Positions 1 through 5,045 of a stretch of DNA of 12,909 nucleotides are shown in pieces; the stretch's first letter is position 1; the number at the start of each line of letters is the position of its first letter. Below the pieces are notes generated by a model that was not told where the DNA came from, made no database searches, and worked only from the letters and a program-made list of their open reading frames with translations. Origin of the DNA: Candidatus Tepidiaquacellales bacterium UBA6667 (GTDB taxonomy: Bacteria; Bacteroidota; Ignavibacteria; Tepidaquicellales; Tepidaquicellaceae); contig DKKL01000025.1 of assembly GCA_002455255.1 (NCBI GenBank), positions 12,264 through 25,172 on the forward strand. Reading direction: 5' to 3'. The position numbers were made by a program, and so were the translations under genes.

Positions 1-400
1 AATTGCAGAGATTAGAAGGAGCATTGAATATCTTTGCAGAAAATTACGGGATAAAAAACTGCTTGGCAGAGGATTGATTTTATTTGTGAGGTATGAAAAT
101 TTATCTTACAACGTGGAGCAAAGCCGACTGTCATGCTTTACGAATAATGAACAGTTGCTGACGAGGTATGCATTGATTTTATATAAGCGGTTACCTTTTT
201 ACCCCAATCTCAAAGTAAGACAAATAGGGAGTTGCATATATGATTTGCAGAGGGATTTTGACAGGGGAAATTTTAATATGTTTGAGCCGACGAGTAAGAT
301 TCCGTATAGTGCGATTGACCGTTTGAAAGAGAGATTTGGAAATGAAATAATCCGTATAGGATTAAACAAATATGAGGAGCATCAGGAAGAGAATGTATGA
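1..400 (+). CDS. Y-family DNA polymerase (DinB/Pol IV-like), C-terminal part, 5' end outside window
   Basis: This is the end of a translesion DNA polymerase of the Y family, which copies past damaged template bases in the cytoplasm. The frame is already open at position 2 and has no start in the window, so the gene is cut by the window edge; the TTG at 74 is internal. What remains is about 132 residues of the 'little finger' domain: an N-terminal helix (EIRRSIEYLCRKLRDKKLLG), then RGLILFVRYEN, the LTRYALILYKRL helix, the strand KVRQIGSCIYDL, and the closing motif IDRLKERFG. That order is typical of DinB-like and ImuB-like C-termini. The catalytic palm is not visible, so activity and the exact subfamily cannot be judged. 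The stop codon (398-400) overlaps the next gene, which implies translational coupling. Confidence 0.85.
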   Translation, partial: IAEIRRSIEYLCRKLRDKKLLGRGLILFVRYENLSYNVEQSRLSCFTNNEQLLTRYALILYKRLPFYPNLKVRQIGSCIYDLQRDFDRGNFNMFEPTSKIPYSAIDRLKERFGNEIIRIGLNKYEEHQEENV

Positions 401-650
401 ACCGGTGTATAAGCCAATTGACGTGATAATTCATTTTGATAACAAGGTGAGAATTCTGAAGTTCAGACTGAAGAACAGCACTTACGTTTACAAAGTGGAT
501 GAGGTGTTATCCAGATGGAACGAGGAGCGAGGGGATAAGATATACAGTTATTTTACGGTAGTCTGTAAAGAGCAGGATTTTTTGGGAGAGTTGCAGTTTG
601 ACCATAAGGATATGAAGTGGTATCTGATACAGAAGGATACTTATGCGTAA
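372..650 (+). CDS. Small protein coupled to Y-family polymerase (DUF6504-like)
   Basis: A 92-residue soluble protein with no signal peptide or membrane segment. It begins near YEPVYKPIDV, continues with alternating strands (VRILKFRLKNSTYVYKVDEVLSRW) and ends KWYLIQKD. This pattern (a [Y]-[DE]-[E]-P start, a central 'VxEVLxRW' and a final 'WxLxxxxD') recalls DUF6504, a family I remember as encoded beside Y-family or DnaE2-type polymerases in actinobacteria; that link is from memory. It overlaps the polymerase gene. The ATG at 372 gives a 29-base overlap and has AGGA at 358-361. The ATG at 393 gives an 8-base overlap, has AGGA at 384-387 and places the start right at MYEPVYKP; both are plausible and I slightly favour 393. 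A role as accessory factor in translesion synthesis is inference from position only. Confidence 0.8.
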   Translation: MRSIRKRMYEPVYKPIDVIIHFDNKVRILKFRLKNSTYVYKVDEVLSRWNEERGDKIYSYFTVVCKEQDFLGELQFDHKDMKWYLIQKDTYA

Positions 651-658
651 AGGAGGTG
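651..658 (+). promoter_or_regulatory. Orphan Shine-Dalgarno sequence
   Basis: AGGAGGTG follows directly after the TAA of the small gene and is almost fully complementary to the 3' end of 16S rRNA. No ATG, GTG or TTG lies 4-14 bases downstream, and the convergent birA gene ends at 675. It is therefore either a leftover of a lost downstream gene or chance. Confidence 0.5.
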
Positions 659-674
659 GAAAGGGAAAAATATT

Positions 675-1451
675 TTATTTATACAAAAGGGAGATTTCGC
701 CGGAATAAAAAGTTTTTCGTTTTTTATCGGGAAACTCGATGATGAGTCCGCAATCATTATCGAGACCTTTTGCAATGCCGGTTTGCTCGAGTCCGTCTTC
801 GTGCTGTTTATATGTTATTTTTTTATCAACTATTGCCGAAGATGCCATCCAGGAGTTTATGAGGGCTTGTCGGTCTTTTAGCAAGGAAAGATTTTCATAG
901 AAAAATTTAATAAAATTAATCAAAATGGATTCACGTGAGATGTCAGATGATTGTTTTGACTCTTTTTTTAAAGATGATGCATTTTCAGAAATGTCATTAG
1001 GAAAATCCGTTTGATTTACATTCAGCCCGATACCGATAAGGAATTTTTTATTTTTATTTTTAAGGTTTTGAACTTCAATCAAAATACCACAGATTTTTTT
1101 ATTGCTGAGAAGAATATCATTGGGCCATTTGAGTATGAGTTTTTTTTCAAGTTTAGGAAAGAGATTTTTTAAAACGCAAACAAGAGAATATGCGGTATAT
1201 AAATTCAGAAGCTGAAGTTCATCAAGATTGAGAGGAAGTTTTTTAACTAAAGTGAAACAGAGATTGAGCCCGGGGATAGACTTCCAAACTCTGCCAAACC
1301 TTCCCTTTCCTGAAATTTGGTAATCGGTGATAACGAGAGAGTCTTCATCAAGATTTGAAGATTTCGCATAGAGATTAGTAGATTCAATTTCCGGAAAATA
1401 AAATACTTTTTTAATATCCGGAAGAGAGCCCTTTAGCGAGAGTAAGTTCAA
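675..1451 (-). CDS. birA: Biotin--[acetyl-CoA-carboxylase] ligase (monofunctional BirA)
   Basis: Joins biotin to a lysine of biotin carrier proteins (such as the acetyl-CoA carboxylase carrier subunit) through biotinyl-5'-AMP, in the cytoplasm. Visible motifs: EIESTN (21-26) at the start of the catalytic domain, the adenylate loop GKGRFGRVW (48-56; family G-R-G-R-x-G-R-x-W), KWPNDIL (108-114), KICGILIE (119-126) and GIGLNVNQ (140-147). A small C-terminal SH3-like domain (about 208-258) contains TGIAKGLD and GEIS. At 258 residues it lacks the N-terminal DNA-binding domain of E. coli BirA, so it is probably an enzyme only, not a repressor. The start is TTG (1451-1449), sharing TTGA with the stop of the protease gene upstream; no other start lies near. 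It is last in a three-gene unit. Confidence 0.93.
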   Translation of the reverse strand: MNLLSLKGSLPDIKKVFYFPEIESTNLYAKSSNLDEDSLVITDYQISGKGRFGRVWKSIPGLNLCFTLVKKLPLNLDELQLLNLYTAYSLVCVLKNLFPKLEKKLILKWPNDILLSNKKICGILIEVQNLKNKNKKFLIGIGLNVNQTDFPNDISENASSLKKESKQSSDISRESILINFIKFFYENLSLLKDRQALINSWMASSAIVDKKITYKQHEDGLEQTGIAKGLDNDCGLIIEFPDKKRKTFYSGEISLLYK

Positions 1452-3214
1452 TTTGAAATAGTTGGTTTAGTGGAACGAGCACCGTCAGGTCCTTCATCTT
1501 TTTCTCTACTGCTGTTTTTATCAATAGCTTTTGCTTTATCAGTTCTTATGTCATTTTTTCTTGTAACGGTTTCTTTTTCCTGAGGTTTATTTAATACCTT
1601 TTTTAAAAGTTCTTCATCAGAAACATTTCTTTTCAGATTGAGAGCGTTGAACGCATCAACCCTGCCATAGCCATAATATTTATCCCAACCGAGTTTGTCT
1701 TCTTTAGGATCACCAACGCCGTCAACAGCGGTAAATTTGATAACGTTCATAATATCCTGATATGACCTTGATTTATCCTGAGCGAGCAACAGAGAAGCCA
1801 AACCGCTAACGATGGCAGTTGACTGAGAAGTGCCGCTCCAGTAAACATCATAGTTAGTAACGTCTTCATAATCGAGTCCGTAAATTTTATTACCCGGAGC
1901 AACAACGCCGATATGACTGCCCCAACAAGAGCCACCACCCCAAGAGAAACGGGTACAGCGGTTATCATCAGTATCAGTAGCACCGATAGCAAATACACCC
2001 GGAAAACTTGCCGGATAGTAATCGCGGTCATCGCCACGGTTCATCATAGCAGCAACTATGAGAATATTATTTGAGATTGCATAATCAACGGCAGTTTTGA
2101 GAGTTTTGGAATAATCATCTCCACCTTCACTCATATTGATAACATTGGCACCGTTATCAACGGCGTATTTGATAGACTTAGCCCACCACGCGTATTCACC
2201 AAAATTATCATCACTTAGATTTTTACAATTCATAATACGGGCATTTTGGTCAACACCTGCAAAACCGATTATGTTGTTCGTGGATGCACCGATAACTGAG
2301 GCAATATTTGTACCATGTCCAAAACCATCGAAGGGATTATTATTTTTATAAGAGAAACTCCAACCTTTGTAATCGTCAATATATCCGTTACCATCATCAT
2401 CACGACCATTATCAGGAATTTCACCGTTATTAATCCAGATTCTGTTTTTAATATCGGGGTGATTTTCCAATATACCGGAATCGAGAACTGCAACGATTAA
2501 ATCATTACTTCCCTTTTCAATCTCCCAAGCTTTAAGGATATTTATATCAGCACCGATTTTTGAAGCAACCCTTCCGCCGCTTGGCTGGATAGTCCCGTCA
2601 TTACTGAGATACCACTGTTTATAATAAAATTCATCATTTGGCTGAGTGATATTAAAAAGATATTTAAATTCAGATTCTTTATGAATATAATTAACATCGG
2701 CAAATTCATCTGTAAGTTTTTTTAAAACAAATTTTTCTGATTTTTTTACACCTGCTGCATATCCAATAAAATTTGGTTCAGCAAATTCTGCAAATTCATC
2801 TGAATTTAATTCATTAACAGCGTTTAGGATTTGATTTTTGGGTTCTTCAGTTTCAATGTAAACCTGATAAATTCTATCCATCCCTAAAGACATATATAAA
2901 TCATAATCACCATTAAAATTTTCAAATACTTTTTCGACTTTAGAAATTTTATATTTTTTCAGAATATTATCGAAAGAGGATATACCTGAAGTCGGAATTA
3001 TTTTTCCTGTGGCTTCAGAGATTTTGAAAGGAGAGACAGTTTTCAGAAAAAAAGAACTTTCGGAAAAACTTCCTTTGATATTTTCAGAGGAAAAAACAGA
3101 ACCCGAATTATTTAAATCAGATTTTTCCGACAGAGAAGCGAATGCAAAATCACAAAGGTAGAATAAATTTGTGAAAGCAAAAAGAAGAATATTTAAGAGT
3201 AAAGATTTTCGCAA
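1448..3214 (-). CDS. Secreted S8 family (subtilisin-like) serine peptidase
   Basis: A 588-residue exported protease. An N-terminal signal peptide (hydrophobic 4-26, likely cleavage after AFA) is followed by a probable fervidolysin-type propeptide (about 60-155, ending FAEPNFIGYAA). The subtilase domain runs from about 195 to 530. The catalytic triad is complete: Asp245 in VAVLDSGI, His300 in GHGTNIA and Ser463 in GTSQSTA; the oxyanion Asn is probably Asn392 in the unusual context AAMMNRG. An acidic insert DDDGNGYIDD (272-281) looks calcium-binding. The last ~58 residues are highly charged, rich in Lys, Glu and Asp, with no T9SS sorting domain, so it may stay periplasmic or be released another way. 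The only reasonable start is TTG at 3214, 18 bp after the stop of the barrel gene; no ATG lies near. Substrate unknown. Confidence 0.93.
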   Translation of the reverse strand: MRKSLLLNILLFAFTNLFYLCDFAFASLSEKSDLNNSGSVFSSENIKGSFSESSFFLKTVSPFKISEATGKIIPTSGISSFDNILKKYKISKVEKVFENFNGDYDLYMSLGMDRIYQVYIETEEPKNQILNAVNELNSDEFAEFAEPNFIGYAAGVKKSEKFVLKKLTDEFADVNYIHKESEFKYLFNITQPNDEFYYKQWYLSNDGTIQPSGGRVASKIGADINILKAWEIEKGSNDLIVAVLDSGILENHPDIKNRIWINNGEIPDNGRDDDGNGYIDDYKGWSFSYKNNNPFDGFGHGTNIASVIGASTNNIIGFAGVDQNARIMNCKNLSDDNFGEYAWWAKSIKYAVDNGANVINMSEGGDDYSKTLKTAVDYAISNNILIVAAMMNRGDDRDYYPASFPGVFAIGATDTDDNRCTRFSWGGGSCWGSHIGVVAPGNKIYGLDYEDVTNYDVYWSGTSQSTAIVSGLASLLLAQDKSRSYQDIMNVIKFTAVDGVGDPKEDKLGWDKYYGYGRVDAFNALNLKRNVSDEELLKKVLNKPQEKETVTRKNDIRTDKAKAIDKNSSREKDEGPDGARSTKPTISN

Positions 3215-3232
3215 TAAAGTAATATTTAAATT

Positions 3233-3964
3233 TTAAAATAAATAATAGTTTAAATTGATTCCAACTTTCAGACCATCCATAAAAACTTTTGAATAGTAGT
3301 TTCTTGGTAAAGCGTAAGATATACCATTAACATTAATAGAGCCAAACGGAAACTTGCTGTCAACACTAAACCCGGCATCTCTAAACTTCATCTCGAACCC
3401 TGCGGATAATTTTTTTCCAACGAAATATTCAAATCCGCTAAGTATATAAAGATTAAACCCAACATCCTGTTTAAATGTTTCAGTAGAAATATTATTTATA
3501 GTACGGATTCTGTTTCCGAAATAGACACCACCACCTCCACCGAGATAAATATTCAGGTTATTCGCCATTTTGGGAAGGTTAAAATTTATTCCTAATTCAA
3601 CCGGAACCATCCAAACAGTTTCGGTTAGTTTAACCTTAATAGCATCATCACCATTGAAAAGAAACTGAGAAACGTTACCATCGCTAATTCTGGAATATTC
3701 AGAACTGACAACAAGAGAAATATCTTTAGAGAAAATTTTCTTTTTCAAAGCAAGTCCAAACCCGAAACCACCACTGAGCTCAACAAATGAATTTTTTTCG
3801 ATAGGATTATCCGAATATGGGTTTAGCTGAATAGATGCGGAAGAAATGAAAGAAAAAGAAGGAGTAATAGCAAAATCATATTCACTGAAATCGGGAGAAT
3901 ATTCCTGAGAATAAACGGGGATCGTAAGGAAAAAGGAAAGTATAAATATATATAGTTTTTTCAA
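3233..3964 (-). CDS. Outer-membrane beta-barrel protein
   Basis: A 243-residue exported protein. Signal peptide 1-19 (MKKL, then a hydrophobic core, cleavage likely after VYS before QE). The mature part is made of amphipathic strands with alternating residues (for example LSGGFGFGLALKKKIF, LNIYLGGGGGVYFGNRI, KLSAGFEMKFRDAGF) and ends in a strand with a terminal Phe (GINLNYYLF), the classic signal for outer-membrane barrel assembly. Size fits an 8- to 10-stranded barrel. I do not recognise a specific family or function. It is first of the unit with the S8 protease and birA, so barrel and protease are probably made together. The start is TTG (3964-3962), since a stop lies four codons upstream in frame and the signal peptide begins exactly there. 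Confidence 0.8.
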   Translation of the reverse strand: MKKLYIFILSFFLTIPVYSQEYSPDFSEYDFAITPSFSFISSASIQLNPYSDNPIEKNSFVELSGGFGFGLALKKKIFSKDISLVVSSEYSRISDGNVSQFLFNGDDAIKVKLTETVWMVPVELGINFNLPKMANNLNIYLGGGGGVYFGNRIRTINNISTETFKQDVGFNLYILSGFEYFVGKKLSAGFEMKFRDAGFSVDSKFPFGSINVNGISYALPRNYYSKVFMDGLKVGINLNYYLF

Positions 3965-4122
3965 ATTATAGATTTAATCTGAAATGAATTTTATGAGTGA
4001 AAATAAGCAAAGAAAATAAATTGTGAAAGTGAAAATTTGATATGAAACTTCGCGAATTTAGAAAAAGTTATTACCTCGAAATACTCAATTTGAACGGAGA
4101 TGGGATTCAAAAAATTTAACTA

Positions 4123-4138
4123 CCCCATAGGGGCAAGC
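4123..4138. repeat. CCCCATAGGGG palindromic module, copy 1
   Basis: CCCCATAGGGGCAAGC; 4-bp GC arms around ATA. On the minus strand it reads GCTTGCCCCTATGGGG and follows TTCG. Identical copies lie at 4291-4306 and 4893-4908. Confidence 0.85.
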
Positions 4139-4186
4139 GAATTGCACGAATTTGGGTAAAGCGAAGGATCTAATATTTTTCTTACA

Positions 4187-4234
4187 GGATTCTTTCCCGA
4201 CCTGTCGGGACAAGCTGCTACGCTCAGAATGACA
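4187..4234 (-). repeat. 'TGTCATTCTGAGCG...AAGAATCC' repeat copy carrying a CCCGAC/GTCGGG insert
   Basis: On the minus strand the copy begins TGTCATTCTGAGCGTAGC and ends AAGAATCC. Between these halves sits CTTGTCCCGACAGGTCGGGA (4195-4214), whose arms TCCCGAC/GTCGGGA (4195-4201 and 4204-4210) form a perfect 7-bp hairpin. The host repeat is one I recall as a frequent intergenic repeat in Bacteroidota-type genomes. A fragment in the other orientation (GCGAAGGATCT, 4161-4171) lies just to the left. Confidence 0.65.
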
Positions 4235-4253
4235 CATTCTTAGAAAGGAATCT
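4235..4253 (+). repeat. Decayed copy of the CATTCTGAGCGAAGGAATCT repeat
   Basis: CATTCTTAGAAAGGAATCT resembles CATTCTGAGCGAAGGAATCT with a few changes, in the orientation opposite to its neighbours at 4187-4234 and 4265-4315. Confidence 0.4.
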
Positions 4254-4264
4254 TTTTAGATAAA

Positions 4265-4315
4265 CCGGGACAGGCAGTCGCTTCGCTCATCCCCATAGGG
4301 GCAAGCAGAATGACA
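4265..4315 (-). repeat. TGTCATTCTG...AGCGAAGCGA repeat interrupted by the CCCCATAGGGG module
   Basis: On the minus strand TGTCATTCTG (4315-4306) is separated from AGCGAAGCGACTG by CTTGCCCCTATGGGGATG. Taking out CTTGCCCCTATGGGGA plus one TG restores an uninterrupted TGTCATTCTGAGCGAAGCGA, as expected if the 16-base module had been inserted with a 2-base duplication. The core CCCCATAGGGGCAAGC is at 4291-4306. Confidence 0.65.
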
Positions 4316-4324
4316 CAACAATTT

Positions 4325-4556
4325 AAGAGGTGGTTGTGTGGACACGCCGTGGCGTGTCCCTACCGAATGAATTAAATCGGGTGAATTGCACGAATTATGT
4401 GTGATTGGAAAAATAGGAATTAAATGGATACTTGAGATGGCAGAACAAGTTTTTTATCGAGATTTGATAAATCGCAGGAGTCCTTTTCAAGAGACTCCTG
4501 CGGGAGAGAAAGAGAATCCTGCGGGAGAGAAAGAGAATCCTGCGGGAGAGAAAGAG
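4325..4556. repeat. 232-bp direct repeat, copy A
   Basis: Begins AAGAGGTGGTTGTGTGG. In order it holds a perfect palindrome GGACACGCCGTGGCGTGTCC (4340-4359), GAATTGCACGAATTATGTG (4383-4401), an inverted repeat CGCAGGAGTC/GACTCCTGCG (4473-4482 and 4493-4502, 10-base loop), and three 21-bp units built on CTCCTGCGGGAGAGAAAGA. Copy B follows directly at 4557 with very few differences. Confidence 0.92.
4494..4556. repeat. 21-bp tandem array in copy A (about 3 units)
   Basis: Three units of the form A(C/A)TCCTGCGGGAGAGAAAGAG. Each contains CTCC(TGCG)GGAG or a variant, able to fold a short hairpin. The first unit has GACTCC, the other two GAATCC. There are no spacers, so this is not a CRISPR array. 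Confidence 0.85.
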
Positions 4557-4784
4557 AAGAGGTGGTTGTGTGGACACGCCGTGGCGTGTCCCTACCGAAT
4601 GAATTAAATCGGGTGAATTGCACGAATTATGTGTGATTGGAAAAATAGGAATAAATGGATACTTGATATGACAGAACAAGTTTTTTATCGGGATTTGATA
4701 AATCGCAGGAGTCCTTTTCAAGAGACTCCTGCGGGAGAGAAAGAGACTCCTGCGGGAGAGAAAGAGACTCCTGCGGGAGAGAAG
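4557..4784. repeat. 232-bp direct repeat, copy B
   Basis: Near-identical to copy A: the palindrome GGACACGCCGTGGCGTGTCC is at 4572-4591, the CGCAGGAGTC/GACTCCTGCG inverted repeat follows, then three 21-bp units. It differs by a 1-base deletion (GGAATAAATGG against GGAATTAAATGG in A), a few substitutions (such as ATCGGG for ATCGAG), and GACTCC in all three 21-bp units where A has GAATCC in the second and third. The match ends inside the last unit, where the sequence turns to GAAGAAAAAAAC. Confidence 0.92.
4725..4784. repeat. 21-bp tandem array in copy B (about 3 units)
   Basis: Three units like those of copy A, but all with GACTCC, so units resemble each other within this copy more than they match copy A position by position. 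The last unit is cut short at GAGAGAA before a run of A. Confidence 0.85.
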
Positions 4785-4795
4785 AAAAAAACTAT

Positions 4796-4855
4796 ACCAC
4801 GAATTTTCACGAATTAAACGAATTGCACGAATTATGTGTGATTGAAAAATAGGAT
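4796..4855. repeat. CACGAATT-type repeat and third partial copy of the large-repeat segment
   Basis: ACCACGAATTTTCACGAATTAAACGAATT is followed by GAATTGCACGAATTATGTG and GATTGAAAAATAGGA, the latter matching the segment after the palindrome in copies A and B. GAATTGCACGAATT also occurs at 4139, 4383 and 4615, so it is present four times in the region. Confidence 0.75.
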
Positions 4856-4892
4856 AGGGGATATAAAAAATTAAAATAACAAACATCAATCA

Positions 4893-4908
4893 CCCCATAG
4901 GGGCAAGC
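4893..4908. repeat. CCCCATAGGGG palindromic module, copy 3
   Basis: CCCCATAGGGGCAAGC, identical to 4123-4138 and 4291-4306. On the minus strand it follows TTTTTTTCG, so like copy 1 it sits after TTCG. Confidence 0.85.
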
Positions 4909-4990
4909 GAAAAAAATGAATGATGAAAGGATAAATGGAAAAAATTAGTGAGGGTTGGAATACTTTGAATTGATTTAATACTGAGGAGGT

Positions 4991-5039
4991 AAAAAATAAA
5001 ACTCGGTTTCATTTTAATTAAAACGAAACCGAGTTTTTA
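4991..5039 (-). terminator. Intrinsic terminator of ppiD (possibly two-way)
   Basis: Perfect 13-bp stem AAAACTCGGTTTC (4998-5010) with GAAACCGAGTTTT (5025-5037), extended after one A/C mismatch by the palindrome TTTTAATTAAAA (5012-5023). On the minus strand the stem ends in TTTTATTTTTT. It starts 8 bp past the ppiD stop. The plus strand also ends in a T run (GAGTTTTT), though no rightward gene needs it. Confidence 0.92.
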
Positions 5040-5045
5040 AAAACA

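Larger units (their letters stand above)
3965..5045. other. Gene-poor, repeat-rich intergenic region (~1.1 kb)
   Basis: No convincing gene. Open frames across 4386-4889 on either strand arise because the 21-bp tandem unit is a multiple of three and free of stops; they change frame at a 1-base difference between the two large repeat copies, so they are not conserved as protein. The region holds nested palindromes, a 232-bp tandem duplication, CACGAATT-type motifs and, at the right end, a terminator. Promoter signals for the leftward barrel-protease-birA unit must lie at its left end, but I find no strong match. Confidence 0.8.

Noticed and set aside
1747..2500. Open frames on both strands inside the protease gene
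   Set aside because: They overlap the catalytic domain in other frames and lack any recognisable domain or ribosome binding site.
4042..4119. Small frame of 25 codons starting MKLREFRKSYYLEIL
   Set aside because: Reads cleanly from ATG to TAA, but it is short, has only weak purine bases upstream and no known match; it could be chance or a gene remnant.
4494..4784. CRISPR-like array
   Set aside because: The 21-bp units are directly adjacent with no unique spacers, and no cas gene is visible.
4386..4817. Two plus-strand frames with repeated PAGEKE segments
   Set aside because: They arise from the same repeat, have no ribosome binding site and show no similarity to a known protein.
4395..4889. 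164-residue open frame on the minus strand with repeated LSRRSLF segments
   Set aside because: It is made of the 21-bp repeats, which are multiples of three and stop-free. The two large repeat copies are read in different frames after a 1-base difference (KYPFIPIF against KYPFNSYF), so no protein sequence is conserved.
4984..4990. AGGAGGT resembling a ribosome binding site
   Set aside because: The ppiD terminator hairpin follows at once and no start codon or open frame lies behind it.
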